In this document: in pieces, positions 1 through 9,745 of the stretch | How positions within the stretch are numbered: position 1 is the first letter of the stretch | Layout: every line of letters starts with the position of its first letter | NCBI GenBank assembly: GCA_018334495.1 | Contig: JAGXLV010000019.1 | Location: 1-44,529, forward strand | Reading direction: 5' to 3' | From: Oleiphilaceae bacterium | GTDB lineage: Bacteria; Pseudomonadota; Gammaproteobacteria; Pseudomonadales; Oleiphilaceae | DNA length: 44,529 bases | Translations under genes and position numbers: made by a program | The notes under the pieces: generated by a model | Told to the model about the DNA's origin: nothing | Database searches by the model: none | Seen by the model: the letters and a program-made list of their open reading frames with translations, nothing else

Positions 1-1
1 C

Positions 2-715
2 CTGTCCGAAGGCCGCGAGTTCATCGACATCAACGGCCAGCAGAAACATGTGCTTGGCTATCTCCAGGAGTTTCTGTTCTCACCGGCACGGGCCCGGTCA
101 CCGGTGAGCGTGTTCTCCGGCGGCGAACGAGCACGCTTGCTCCTGGCCAAGCTGTTCAGCAAGCCGGCGAACATACTGGTTCTGGACGAGCCGACCAACG
201 ACCTGGATGTGGAAACCCTTGAGCTGCTTGAATCCCAGCTGGTGCTCTTTAAAGGCACGGTTATCGTGATCAGCCACGACCGGGAATTTCTCGACAATGT
301 TGTGACAGACACCCTGTTTCTGGATGGCACCGGCGCTGTTCATAACTTCGTGGGTGGCTATACTGACTGGCGGCGTCAGGGCGGGACATTCCCTTCGGAG
401 CATAAGGCCGAACGTCCGGCTTCGAAAAAAGAGTCCCGACCGCCAGCTTCGAAGGCGCCTGAAAAAGCGGCACCCACGCCGAAGGCCCCGAAGCGCAGTT
501 ACAAAGTGAAATTGGAGCTTGAGCAGTTGCCGGCCAAAATCGAGCAGCTGGAGCGAGACGCTGAATCATTGCGCAAGCAAATCAGCGACCCCGATTTCTA
601 CATCAAACCGGCCAGCGAAGTAACAGCGGTACTCGATCGGCTTGCGGAAACCGAGGCAACACTTGAGAAGACGATGGAGCGCTGGATGGAGCTGGAAGAA
701 CAGGGCAATGAATGA
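2..715 (+). CDS. uup: ABC-F family ATPase Uup, C-terminal part (5' truncated by window)
   Basis: This is the 3' portion of a duplicated-ATPase ABC-F protein; the reading frame is open from base 2, so the true start lies outside the window. The second nucleotide-binding domain is visible: an ABC signature (FSGGERARLLLAKL), Walker B with LDEPTNDLD, and the switch histidine in VISHDREFLD. A lysine/proline-rich linker follows, then a C-terminal coiled-coil region rich in E, L and K (last ~75 residues), the arrangement known for Uup, whose coiled coil binds DNA. There are no membrane segments, as expected of soluble ABC-F proteins. In E. coli, Uup affects precise transposon excision and has ribosome-associated roles. 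The gene overlaps the next one by four bases (ATGA), so the two are probably translationally coupled. Confidence 0.9.
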   Translation: MSEGREFIDINGQQKHVLGYLQEFLFSPARARSPVSVFSGGERARLLLAKLFSKPANILVLDEPTNDLDVETLELLESQLVLFKGTVIVISHDREFLDNVVTDTLFLDGTGAVHNFVGGYTDWRRQGGTFPSEHKAERPASKKESRPPASKAPEKAAPTPKAPKRSYKVKLELEQLPAKIEQLERDAESLRKQISDPDFYIKPASEVTAVLDRLAETEATLEKTMERWMELEEQGNE

Positions 716-1389
716 ACATCATCTATACATTCAAGTTCACGGACGAGCAGGTCGTCACACTCAAGCATACTGATCAGGAGGCACCGCCGCCGGCAGGCCA
801 GAATCCTCCATCCTGGACCCGGCTTGAGCATCACCAGTGCTCTATCTGTCCGCTGAAAAGCGCAGAGCATGAGCGGTGTCCCGCCGCTGTCGCGATGCTG
901 CCGGTTGTTGAGGCGTTCAAGAACGAAGACGCCTACCAACAGGTCAGTGTTCAGGTGGATACTGACCGGCGCAGCTACAGCAAGGACACCTCCCTGGAGG
1001 AAGCGACACGTTCGTTGCTGGGTTTGAAAATGGCGACCAGCGCCTGCCCGATCCTGTCCGAACTCAGGCCCATGGCCGCACATCATCTGCCGTTCGCCAG
1101 TACCGACGAGTTTATTTTACGAAGCGCGTCACACTACCTGTTGCATCAATACTTCAACGAACGCAACGGCCTGGAGCCTGATTGGGAGATGAAGGGTCTG
1201 GTGGAGCGAAACCAGCGCCTGCAATTGGTGAATCAGGCGCTGTGGCAACGAATCCACGCTGTCTGTCAGGGTGACAGTAACCTCAAGGCGTTGCTTAACT
1301 GCTTTTCCATGGCATCCGGCGTCAGTTTTTCCCTGGAAAGCCAGTTGCGCAAGCTGGAGCGCTCAATGTCCGGTGAAAGCTCAGGTTGA
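712..1389 (+). CDS. conserved hypothetical protein with N-terminal Cys cluster, coupled to uup
   Basis: I do not recognise a named function for this 225-residue protein. It has no signal peptide or membrane segment. The N-terminus looks like a short beta-rich region (MNIIYTFKFTDEQVVTLKH). A cysteine motif near residue 44 follows, HHQCSICPLKSAEHERCP, with spacing C-x2-C-x10-C that could bind metal or form a redox centre. The C-terminal two thirds is probably helical. Its ATG lies inside the uup stop (ATGA), so it is co-translated with uup and may be a functional partner. Its 3' end overlaps the convergent uspA-like gene by nine bases. A similar uup / hypothetical / usp order exists in Pseudomonas to my recollection, which argues that it is a real conserved gene. 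Confidence 0.75.
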   Translation: MNIIYTFKFTDEQVVTLKHTDQEAPPPAGQNPPSWTRLEHHQCSICPLKSAEHERCPAAVAMLPVVEAFKNEDAYQQVSVQVDTDRRSYSKDTSLEEATRSLLGLKMATSACPILSELRPMAAHHLPFASTDEFILRSASHYLLHQYFNERNGLEPDWEMKGLVERNQRLQLVNQALWQRIHAVCQGDSNLKALLNCFSMASGVSFSLESQLRKLERSMSGESSG

Positions 1390-1821
1390 GTCCTTGATCC
1401 GGACCGCCAGAACATCACAGACGGAGCCGTGGAGTACACCGTTGGCGGTGGAGCCCAGCAATAACTGAAAGCCTTTTCGGCCATGGCTGCCGACGATCAC
1501 AAGATCCACCTTCAGGTCGTCGGCAAGACGGTGTATTTCCGATTCGGGGCGGCCCACCGTGACAATCTGATCGGGTTCTCCCACACCGTATTGCTGCCCG
1601 TAGGTTTTTAGCTGCTCCCTGGCAGCTTTGTCGAGCTGATCCTGCAGTTCGGTTAAATCCATGGGTATGTCGCCACCATAGGCATAGCCGACCGGCTCTA
1701 CCACATGTACGAGAACCAGGTCGGCGTTATGAGAATCTCTCAGCAGTCTGGCTTTTTCCAATACTTGCGGGGCTTCCTCAGTGAGGTCGATTGCAACCAG
1801 AATCTTCTTGTACGCGCTCAT
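1381..1821 (-). CDS. universal stress protein, UspA family (single domain)
   Basis: A 146-residue single Usp domain. It starts with the typical first strand MSAYKKILVAIDLTEEA and ends with the nucleotide-binding loop VIVGSHGRKGFQLLLGSTA (G-x2-G-x8-GS), followed by the last strand CDVLAVRI. Family members with this glycine motif bind ATP, so it is more likely an ATP-binding Usp than the E. coli UspA type that lacks the loop. Such proteins are cytosolic stress or stationary-phase factors with no defined reaction. The start is supported by an AGGA ribosome site (GAGGAATGGATCC before ATG). It is monocistronic, convergent with the preceding gene, and has a 15-bp palindrome about 80 bp upstream that could be an operator. 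Confidence 0.92.
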   Translation of the reverse strand: MSAYKKILVAIDLTEEAPQVLEKARLLRDSHNADLVLVHVVEPVGYAYGGDIPMDLTELQDQLDKAAREQLKTYGQQYGVGEPDQIVTVGRPESEIHRLADDLKVDLVIVGSHGRKGFQLLLGSTANGVLHGSVCDVLAVRIKDST

Positions 1822-1899
1822 GGATCCATTCCTCGCTTGAAGATGATGTTGACGCGCCCAGGCGTTGAGGTAGGGATGGGCGCTGCCTCATATTACTGT

Positions 1900-1914
1900 A
1901 AATCAAATTGATTT
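1900..1914. promoter_or_regulatory. perfect palindrome upstream of usp gene, possible operator
   Basis: AAATCAA-A-TTGATTT is a perfect 7+7 inverted repeat around one base, ~80 bp before the usp start codon. It resembles an FNR/Anr box with its half-sites in reversed order (ATCAA..TTGAT rather than TTGAT..ATCAA), so it should not be called an Anr site. The regulator is unknown. Confidence 0.4.
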
Positions 1915-2083
1915 CCGTCGCACTGCCTCCATCATCAAAGGACTGTTCTGATGTTTAAGCCCTGCAGCAACGATGAGATAGGGTCTGCAGGGGCATTTGG
2001 TGATGAGTTCACTATTATTTCAGGCTAGCGCTGAAGAAAAAATTGACAAATGGGCGGTTTTTTCACATCGTGTCGGTTCTTAA

Positions 2084-2101
2084 TTCAAACGACTGTATGA
2101 A
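2084..2101. promoter_or_regulatory. putative PsrA (fatty-acid responsive TetR regulator) operator
   Basis: TTCAAAC-GACT-GTATGAA is a 7-4-7 inverted repeat with one mismatch. It fits the PsrA half-site pattern (G/C)AAAC-N2-4-GTTT(G/C) known from Pseudomonas, where PsrA represses fadBA and is released by long-chain fatty acyl ligands. It lies 109 bp upstream of the fadB start codon, in the expected promoter zone. The regulator gene is not in this window, so the assignment is inference from site pattern and target gene. Confidence 0.55.
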
Positions 2102-2149
2102 TTGTAGACTAAAGAATCACGCAGTAACCTAAGTTTCACTGTAGACAAG

Positions 2150-2171
2150 CTCCGGCTGACATCAGCCGGAG
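2150..2171 (+). other. perfect stem-loop in fadB 5' leader
   Basis: CTCCGGCTGA and TCAGCCGGAG are perfectly complementary over 10 bp with only CA between them, so the realistic fold is 9 bp with a four-base loop. No U tract follows, so it is not a classical terminator. It sits about 25 bases before the ribosome site of fadB and could stabilise the 5' end of the mRNA or serve as a protein or RNA target. Confidence 0.5.
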
Positions 2172-2209
2172 TTCTAAGCAGTTTTCCAACACAGACTGGA
2201 GATCAGTTG

Positions 2210-4357
2210 ATGATTTACGAAGGTAAAGCCATCACGGTTAAAAAGATCGAAGGCGGAATCGCTCAGCTGGACTTCGACTTGCAGGGCGAGTCGGTTAACA
2301 AGTTCAACCGCCTGACGCTCGAAGAGCTCGGCGCCGCGACCGCCAAATTGAAAGCTGAGAAAGGCATTGAGGGCCTGGTAGTGACCAGCTCCAAAGATTC
2401 CTTCATTGTCGGCGCTGACATTACTGAATTTACCGATCTTTTCGCCGGCTCAGAGGAAGATCTGGTCGCGAATAACCTGAAGGCCAACGCAACATTCAAT
2501 GCGATTGAGGATTTGCCTTTCCCCACTGTGACCGCCATTAACGGCATGGCGCTTGGCGGCGGCTTTGAGATGTGCCTGGCCACGGATTATCGGGTGATGG
2601 GGCCAAAAGCCAAAGTCGGCCTGCCTGAAGTCAAATTGGGCATTTTTCCCGGCTTTGGTGGCACCGTGCGGCTGTCGCGCCTGATTGGCGTTGACTATGC
2701 AGTGGAGTGGATCAGCGGCGGTTCCGAGAACCGTGCCGACGACGCCCTCAAAGTAGGGGCTGTTGATGCGGTAGTGGAGAACAGCAAGCTTGTTGAAGCG
2801 GCCGTGCAGATTATTAATCAATGCAACGACGGCAAGTTTGATTACAAGGCCCGTCGTGACGAAAAGAAAGGCAAGATCAAGCTCAATGCCATGGAAAGCA
2901 TGATGGCGTTCGAGATATCCAAGGCCTTTGTAGCCGGCAAGGCAGGCAAGAATTACCCCTCGCCGGTTGAAGCGATCAAGGTTATGCAAAAACATGCCGG
3001 CCTGAACCGCGACAAGGCGCTTGAGGTTGAAGCCAGGGGCTTTGCCAAGATGGCCAAGACCAACACGGCCGCCTGTCTGGTTGGCCTCTTCCTGAACGAT
3101 CAGGAGCTCAAGAAAAAAGCCAAGCAGTGGGAAAAGGCCGCGAATGACGTAAAACTGACGGCTGTGTTGGGAGCCGGCATCATGGGGGGCGGTGTGGCCT
3201 TTCAGTCGGCTCTCAAGGGCACCCCCATTCTGATGAAGGACATCAATCAGGAAGGTATTGCTCTGGGCCTCAAGGAAGCCAAGAAGCTTCTGGTTAAGCG
3301 CATCGACAAAGGCAAGATGAAGCCGGACCAGATGGCTGATGTGCTCAACAATATCACACCAACTCTGAATTACGGCGATTTCAAGAACGTAGATCTGGTT
3401 GTTGAAGCAGTGGTCGAGAACCCGAAAGTCAAGGATGCGGTTCTTCGGGAAACCGAGGAAATGGTGCGCGAGGATACAATTCTGACGTCCAACACCTCTA
3501 CCATTTCCATCGATTTGCTGGCCAAGAACCTGAAGCGGCCGGAGAATTTCTGCGGCATGCACTTCTTTAACCCCGTGCACATGATGCCATTGGTTGAGGT
3601 GATTCGCGGCAAGAAGACCAGCGACACGGCCATTGCCACCACGGTGGCCTATGCCAAGGCCATGGGCAAGACGCCGATTGTGGTCAACGATTGCCCCGGC
3701 TTTCTGGTTAACCGTGTCTTGTTTCCCTACTTCGGCGGCTTTATCGGTCTGGTCAGGGACGGCGCGGACTTCCAGCATGTTGACAAGGTTATGGAGAAGT
3801 TTGGCTGGCCTATGGGTCCGGCGTACCTGCTGGATGTGGTGGGCATGGATACCGGCAAGCATGCCGGCGAGGTGATGGCTGAAGGCTTCCCGGATCGAAT
3901 GAAACACGAAGGCACGACCGCCATCGATGTGATGTACGACAACAAGCGTTACGGCCAGAAAAGTGAGAAAGGCTTTTATAAGTACGAGACGGATCGTAAA
4001 GGCAAGCAAAACAAGGTTGTGGATGAAGAGTCCTACAAACTGCTTGAGCCTGTGGTGCAAGGCAAAAATGACTTTAGCGACGATGATATTATCGCTCGGA
4101 TGATGCTTCCGCTTTGCCTGGAAACCGTTCGCTGCCTGGAAGACAAGATTGTTGAAGCTCCGGCTGACGCCGATATGGGCCTGGTTTACGGCATCGGCTT
4201 TCCGCCGTTCCGTGGCGGGGCGCTGCGTTACATCGACGATATGGGCGTAGCCGAATTCGTCAAAATGGCAGACAAGTACGCCGACCTGGGGCCTCTTTAC
4301 CACCCCACTGAAGGTCTGCGTGAAATGGCCAGAACTGGCAAAAAGTTCTTTGGCTGA
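2210..4357 (+). CDS. fadB: fatty acid oxidation complex alpha subunit FadB
   Basis: Multifunctional enoyl-CoA hydratase / 3-hydroxyacyl-CoA dehydrogenase (with isomerase and epimerase activity) of aerobic beta-oxidation, 715 residues like Pseudomonas FadB. The N-terminal crotonase domain has the oxyanion-hole stretch [10 protein letters not shown] and both catalytic glutamates, in GGGFEM (E120) and GLPEVKLG. The dehydrogenase domain begins with the NAD loop GAGIMGGG (321-328) and has the catalytic histidine in MHFFNPVH (H451). The ATG at 2210 is preferred over the upstream in-frame TTG at 2207 because TGGAGAT lies 6-7 bases before it. fadA follows after 34 bp, giving the alpha2beta2 complex partner. 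A PsrA-like site and a leader hairpin lie upstream. FadB ends in the family-typical RTGKKFFG. Confidence 0.97.
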   Translation: MIYEGKAITVKKIEGGIAQLDFDLQGESVNKFNRLTLEELGAATAKLKAEKGIEGLVVTSSKDSFIVGADITEFTDLFAGSEEDLVANNLKANATFNAIEDLPFPTVTAINGMALGGGFEMCLATDYRVMGPKAKVGLPEVKLGIFPGFGGTVRLSRLIGVDYAVEWISGGSENRADDALKVGAVDAVVENSKLVEAAVQIINQCNDGKFDYKARRDEKKGKIKLNAMESMMAFEISKAFVAGKAGKNYPSPVEAIKVMQKHAGLNRDKALEVEARGFAKMAKTNTAACLVGLFLNDQELKKKAKQWEKAANDVKLTAVLGAGIMGGGVAFQSALKGTPILMKDINQEGIALGLKEAKKLLVKRIDKGKMKPDQMADVLNNITPTLNYGDFKNVDLVVEAVVENPKVKDAVLRETEEMVREDTILTSNTSTISIDLLAKNLKRPENFCGMHFFNPVHMMPLVEVIRGKKTSDTAIATTVAYAKAMGKTPIVVNDCPGFLVNRVLFPYFGGFIGLVRDGADFQHVDKVMEKFGWPMGPAYLLDVVGMDTGKHAGEVMAEGFPDRMKHEGTTAIDVMYDNKRYGQKSEKGFYKYETDRKGKQNKVVDEESYKLLEPVVQGKNDFSDDDIIARMMLPLCLETVRCLEDKIVEAPADADMGLVYGIGFPPFRGGALRYIDDMGVAEFVKMADKYADLGPLYHPTEGLREMARTGKKFFG

Positions 4358-4364
4358 TACCTGA

Positions 4365-5567
<1,203 letters not shown>

Positions 5568-5613
5568 TCGCTTGACCTGAGGCCCTTTGAGCAGGGCCGG
5601 GTCAGGATCCGAG

Positions 5614-5639
5614 AAAGCCCGGCGCTGCCGGGCTTTTTT
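5614..5639 (+). terminator. intrinsic terminator of fadBA
   Basis: AGCCCGGC / GCCGGGCT forms an 8-bp GC-rich stem with a GCT loop, followed immediately by six T residues. It lies ~50 bp after the fadA stop and is a textbook rho-independent terminator. Confidence 0.93.
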
Positions 5640-5696
5640 CGTTTGTGAACCCGTTATACGGGAAAGCGAGCAAAATAATGGGTTGTCTTGCTCATC

Positions 5697-5725
5697 TTGA
5701 CCCTGTAAAACAGTGCACTTATATC
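5697..5725 (+). promoter_or_regulatory. sigma-70 promoter of topA
   Basis: TTGACC (5697-5702), an exact 17-bp spacer and TATATC (5720-5725) give a good housekeeping promoter about 125 bp upstream of topA. The spacer contains the short palindrome CTGTAAAACAG, which could be a binding site, but it is too short between half-sites for a LexA box (CTGT-N8-ACAG). Confidence 0.65.
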
Positions 5726-5852
5726 ATGAGGCGGCTGTTGGTTGTTTTCTAGCCGCCTGATTTTCAGTGGGTTTACTGCCATCAAACGGGGGTTGTCGGG
5801 GCTTGGGCCAGATTCCCGGTGTTGGTAACCGCCAAGGATACAGATTTCCGAT

Positions 5853-8489
5853 ATGGGTAAAAGTCTCGTAATTGTCGAGTCACCAGCGAAAGCGAAGACC
5901 ATTAACAAGTATCTGGGTGACGATTTTATCGTCAAGTCCAGTGTTGGTCATATTCGCGATTTGCCGGTCAGTGGCAGCGGCTCCTCAAGCGATCCGAAAG
6001 AAAGGGCCAGGCAGGCGGCTCTGACCCGTAAGATGAAGCCCGAGGAAAAAGCTGAATACAAGAAGCGCAAAGCCAGGAGCCAGTTGGTCAACCGGATGGG
6101 TGTGGACCCGGACCAGGACTGGAAAGCGAATTATCAGATTCTGCCAGGCAAGGAAAAGGTGGTCAGCGAGCTTAAGCGCCTGGCCAAGACTGCTGACCAC
6201 ATCTACCTCGCGACGGACTTGGACCGTGAGGGGGAGGCCATTGCCTGGCACCTGCGCGAAACCATCGGTGGCGAACCGGAAAAGTACCGTCGTGTGGTTT
6301 TTAACGAGATTACCAAGCGCGCCATCCAGGAAGCCTTTAAAGACCCCGGTTCCGTCGATACGGACCGGGTGAACGCCCAGCAGGCCCGGCGTTTTCTGGA
6401 TCGTGTGGTCGGTTACATGGTGTCGCCGTTATTGTGGGCCAAACTGGCCCGGGGCCTGTCAGCCGGACGGGTGCAGTCCGTTGCCGTGCGTCTGATTGTT
6501 GAACGGGAACGTGAGATTCGCACCTTTATTCCGGAAGAGTACTGGCAGCTCCATGCCGACCTCGGCGCCAAAGCTGCCCGGCAGCCGGTTCGATTCGAGG
6601 TTACCCGGTACGCCGACAAGGCCTACCGGCCGGTTAATGAAAATGAAAGCAAGGCTCATGTTCAGCGCCTTGAAGCCGCCGACTTCAAGGTGGCCAAGCG
6701 TGAGGACAAGCCCACGCGGTCGCGTCCCGGCGCGCCCTTTATCACTTCCACCCTGCAGCAGGCCGCCAGTAATCGCATGGGATTCAGCGTCAAGAAAACC
6801 ATGATGCTGGCGCAGCGCCTCTACGAGGCCGGTTTCATCACCTATATGCGTACTGACTCCACGAACCTGAGTCAGGACGCCGTGACCGGTGCCCGCGAGT
6901 TTGTGGAGAAGCAGTTTGGCAAAAAATACCTGCCGGACTCGCCCCGGGTTTATGGCAGTAAAGAGGGTGCGCAGGAAGCTCACGAAGCGATTCGCCCCAC
7001 CGATGTGACCCGCAGGCCCGCCGACATCAGTGGCCTGGAGAAAGACGCAGAGCGACTGTACGATTTGATCTGGCGTCAGTTCCTGGCGTGTCAGATGGCC
7101 GATGCCGAATTCCTCAGTACGTCCATTATGGTCGCGGCCGGTGATTACGAGCTGCGCACCCGCGGGCGCATCATCAAGTTTGACGGCTTCCTCAAGGCGG
7201 CGCCGTCCACGTCCAAGAAAGATGAAGACATTGCCTTGCCCGATATAAAGGTTGACGAAACCCTGTCTTTGGAAAAACTGGCTCCCACCCAGCATTTCAC
7301 CAAGCCCTCGCCGCGGTATACCGAGGCGAGCCTGGTCAAGGAACTGGAAAAGCAGGGCATTGGTCGCCCATCGACTTACGCCTCCATTATTTCCACCATT
7401 CAGGATCGGGGCTACGTTCGGCTTCAGAATCGGCGTTTCTATTCGGAGAAAATGGGTGACATTGTCACCGACCGGCTGTCGGAATCCTTTTCCAATTTGA
7501 TGGATTACGATTTTACCGCCCGACTCGAAGAGGAACTCGACGAAATCGCTGCCGGCGAGATGGACTGGAAGCGGGTGCTCAGTGGTTTTTATGAGCGCTT
7601 CAGTCAGCAGCTTGAGAAGGCCAGCGGGACCGATGACGACGGCATGCGCGGTAACACGCCAACAGAGACGGATATTCCCTGTCCCAGTTGCCAGAGGCCC
7701 ATGCAGATCCGTGTGGCCAGCACAGGCGTGTTCCTGGGATGTTCGGGTTATGCGCTGCCGCCGAAAGAGCGCTGCAAAAAAACCATTAACCTGGTGTCCG
7801 GTGATGAAGTGGTCAGTGCCGAAGACGACGTCGAAGGCGAAGGCGAAAGCTGGCTGTTGCGGAAAAAGCGTCGCTGCCCCAAGTGTGGCACGGCCATGGA
7901 CAGCTACCTGGTGGACGAAACCCGCAAACTGCACGTGTGCGGCAACAATCCGGACTGCTCAGGCTACGAGGTCGAGACGGGAACTTTCAGGATCAAGGGC
8001 TATGACGGGCCGGTTCTGGAATGCGACAAGTGCGGCTCTGAAATGCAGCTCAAGACAGGTCGTTTCGGTAAGTATTTCGGCTGCACCAATGAGGACTGTA
8101 AAAACACCCGCAAGCTTTTGAAGAGTGGCGAGCCGGCGCCGCCAAAAATGGATCCGGTCCCGATGCCGGAGCTCAAATGCCAGAAAGTGGACGATATCTA
8201 TGTGTTGCGTGACGGCGCGTCGGGACTATTCCTGGCGGCCAGCAAATTCCCCAAGAACCGGGAGACACGGGCGCCCCTGGTAAAAGAAATCAAGCCGCAC
8301 AAGGAAGAAATCGATCCCAAGTACGACTTCCTTATGAAGGCGCCGCTGAAAGATCCCGAAGGCAACCCCACCGTCGTGCGTTACAGCCGCAAAACCAAAG
8401 AGCAGTACGTCATGTCGGAAAAAGACGGAAAGGCGACCGGATGGTCGGCCTGGTACGTGGGTGGCAAGTGGCAGCCCAAGGAGAAATAG
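5853..8489 (+). CDS. topA: DNA topoisomerase I (type IA) TopA
   Basis: Relaxes negative supercoils by single-strand cleavage and passage. 878 residues, close to E. coli TopA (865). The Toprim domain begins [14 protein letters not shown] and carries the metal-binding DLDRE (122-126). The active-site tyrosine is Y331 in [11 protein letters not shown]. Three C-terminal zinc-binding modules are present, starting near residues 610 (CPSC), 675 (CPKC) and 724 (CDKC), each with its second cysteine pair, followed by a basic C-terminal region ending in [11 protein letters not shown]. The start codon has only a weak, distant AAGGAT before it, but the N-terminus aligns with the family. It has its own promoter and no obvious downstream terminator; a repeat array begins within 60 bp of the stop. 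Confidence 0.97.
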   Translation: MGKSLVIVESPAKAKTINKYLGDDFIVKSSVGHIRDLPVSGSGSSSDPKERARQAALTRKMKPEEKAEYKKRKARSQLVNRMGVDPDQDWKANYQILPGKEKVVSELKRLAKTADHIYLATDLDREGEAIAWHLRETIGGEPEKYRRVVFNEITKRAIQEAFKDPGSVDTDRVNAQQARRFLDRVVGYMVSPLLWAKLARGLSAGRVQSVAVRLIVEREREIRTFIPEEYWQLHADLGAKAARQPVRFEVTRYADKAYRPVNENESKAHVQRLEAADFKVAKREDKPTRSRPGAPFITSTLQQAASNRMGFSVKKTMMLAQRLYEAGFITYMRTDSTNLSQDAVTGAREFVEKQFGKKYLPDSPRVYGSKEGAQEAHEAIRPTDVTRRPADISGLEKDAERLYDLIWRQFLACQMADAEFLSTSIMVAAGDYELRTRGRIIKFDGFLKAAPSTSKKDEDIALPDIKVDETLSLEKLAPTQHFTKPSPRYTEASLVKELEKQGIGRPSTYASIISTIQDRGYVRLQNRRFYSEKMGDIVTDRLSESFSNLMDYDFTARLEEELDEIAAGEMDWKRVLSGFYERFSQQLEKASGTDDDGMRGNTPTETDIPCPSCQRPMQIRVASTGVFLGCSGYALPPKERCKKTINLVSGDEVVSAEDDVEGEGESWLLRKKRRCPKCGTAMDSYLVDETRKLHVCGNNPDCSGYEVETGTFRIKGYDGPVLECDKCGSEMQLKTGRFGKYFGCTNEDCKNTRKLLKSGEPAPPKMDPVPMPELKCQKVDDIYVLRDGASGLFLAASKFPKNRETRAPLVKEIKPHKEEIDPKYDFLMKAPLKDPEGNPTVVRYSRKTKEQYVMSEKDGKATGWSAWYVGGKWQPKEK

Positions 8490-8536
8490 GTCTTTCTACC
8501 GGCATCAGGACAGTGAAAGAGTAAAGAATAAAGGGC

Positions 8537-8757
8537 TAAAGAATATATCAGCCACGGACGCTCACGGAATCTCACGGACAAATACAAAGATGATCACGTT
8601 GTATCCGTAGCTTTTCGTCCGTGTGGGTCCGTGAGTGTCCGTGGCAAAAAGCCTTTCGATCTTTGAGTCCCTCCGTCCACGAACTCCCACTGACAAAGTG
8701 ATGATCTTGTATCAGTGGTTGTTCGTCCGTGTGGGTCCGTGAGCGTCCGTGGCAAAA
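8537..8757. repeat. two hairpin units built on a 10-bp periodic GTCCGTG repeat
   Basis: Unit A (8551-8650): a left arm GCCACGGACGCTCACGG.. (8551-8580) is the reverse complement of a right arm at 8615-8645. Unit B (8671-8757): a more decayed left arm (8671-8695) pairs with a right arm at 8722-8757. The two right arms are near-identical direct copies ~108 bp apart, both followed by GGCAAAAA. Each right arm is three repeats of GTCCGTGNNN, a 10-bp period equal to one helical turn. The inter-arm sequences are also related (ACAAAG..TGATC..TTGTAT). A short TAAAGAATA direct repeat (8522-8530, 8537-8545) flanks the left side. No ORF explains it. Similar GTCCGTG/GTTCGTG-type intergenic repeats occur in many environmental bacteria to my recollection; the function is unknown. 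Confidence 0.8.
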
Positions 8758-8788
8758 AATTCTTTATGTTTTTTAGTTCCTCAGCCCT

Positions 8789-9670
8789 TCAGTCTTTCCG
8801 CCCACGCCTGAGACGCTCCAGCAAAGACGAGGTGTCCCAGCGGCCGCCACCAGCGGCTTGCACATCGCCGTAGAACTGATCGACCAGAGCGGCAACCGGC
8901 AGAGAGGCACCGGATTTGCGGGCCTCATCGAGGCAGATAGCCAGGTCCTTGCGCATCCAGTTGACCGCAAAGCCGTGATTGTATTCTCCCGCCAGCATGG
9001 TGGCACCCCGGTTTTCCATTTGCCAGGACTGGGCTGCGCCTTGCGAAATAACCTCCAGTACCGCCGCGACGTCGAGTCCCGATTCCTCCGAAAAATGCAC
9101 CGCTTCGGACAAACCCTGAAGTAGCCCGGCAATGGCGATCTGATTGGCCATTTTGGTTTTTTGACCGGCGCCAACCGGGCCCATCAGATTAACGGCCTTG
9201 GCGTAAAGGGTCATCAGCGGCTTGGCCGCATCGAAAGCGACTTGGTCCCCGCCGCACATGATGGTCAACTTTGCGTTCTCGGCGCCCTGTTGGCCGCCTG
9301 ACACCGGAGCATCCAGGAAAGTCAGGCGCTTTTCTTCTGCGCTCAGAGCCAATTCCTGGGCGACGGTGGCGGATGCTGTTGTGTGATCAATAAGGATTGC
9401 GCCGGTGCGGGCATTTGCCAGAATGCCATCCAAGCCTAGATAGATCTCTCTCAGGTCAGGATCCGCGCCAACGCAGGTCATGATGTAATCAGCATCCTTG
9501 ACGGCTTCGGCGATACTGGTAGCGGCCTCTCCGGAGTATGCATCGGCCCATGTGCTGGCCACCGCCGAGGTTCGGTTGTAGACCCGGACACGGTGGCCCG
9601 CGGCGGCCAGGTGGCCAGCCATGGGGTAGCCCATAACGCCCAGCCCGATAAAGGCAATGGAATCAGGCAT
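8789..9670 (-). CDS. NAD(P)-dependent beta-hydroxyacid dehydrogenase (3-hydroxyisobutyrate dehydrogenase family)
   Basis: 293 residues, the normal family length. An N-terminal Rossmann fold has IGLGVMGYPMAGHL (G9, G11, G14), and the VYNRT strand end (R33) suggests NADP preference. The substrate-binding loop DAPVSGGQQGA and the catalytic lysine K173 with N176 in GAGQKTKMANQ are intact. The family oxidises or reduces short beta-hydroxyacids (3-hydroxyisobutyrate, tartronate semialdehyde, glyoxylate or succinate semialdehyde); the substrate cannot be read from the sequence. I chose the ATG at 9670 because GGAG sits eight bases before it; an upstream in-frame start at 9703 lies close to the gltA terminator. 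It is downstream of gltA on the same strand but separated by that terminator, so it is probably independently expressed or dependent on readthrough. Confidence 0.9.
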   Translation of the reverse strand: MPDSIAFIGLGVMGYPMAGHLAAAGHRVRVYNRTSAVASTWADAYSGEAATSIAEAVKDADYIMTCVGADPDLREIYLGLDGILANARTGAILIDHTTASATVAQELALSAEEKRLTFLDAPVSGGQQGAENAKLTIMCGGDQVAFDAAKPLMTLYAKAVNLMGPVGAGQKTKMANQIAIAGLLQGLSEAVHFSEESGLDVAAVLEVISQGAAQSWQMENRGATMLAGEYNHGFAVNWMRKDLAICLDEARKSGASLPVAALVDQFYGDVQAAGGGRWDTSSLLERLRRGRKD

Positions 9671-9701
9671 GTCGGTTACTCCAAAAATTGAAAGGGGTGC
9701 C

Positions 9702-9745
9702 AAAAAAAAGGCCGCTGATGTCAGCGACCCTTTTTGCTCAGCGGC
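9702..9745 (-). terminator. intrinsic terminator of gltA
   Basis: Read on the minus strand, GCCGCTGA (9745-9738) pairs with TCAGCGGC (9718-9711) and is followed by C and a run of T (9709-9702). The stem begins directly at the gltA stop codon. A smaller nested alternative hairpin (CGCTGA..TCAGCG) is possible. Confidence 0.85.

Larger units (their letters stand above)
1822..2209. other. 388-bp divergent intergenic region between usp and fadB
   Basis: No gene is visible here. It must carry the divergent promoters of the usp gene and fadBA. Recognisable elements are a 15-bp palindrome at 1900-1914, a TTGACA hexamer at 2043-2048 without a convincing -10 partner, an imperfect palindrome of PsrA type at 2084-2101, and a perfect hairpin at 2150-2171 in the fadB leader. 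I could not assign transcription start sites. Confidence 0.6.

Noticed and set aside
5703..5713. LexA box in the topA promoter
   Set aside because: The half-sites CTGT and ACAG are three bases apart, not eight as needed for a LexA site.
8615..8757. Possible CRISPR-like direct repeats
   Set aside because: Only two direct copies, internal 10-bp periodicity and inverted partners; no regular repeat-spacer pattern and no cas genes.
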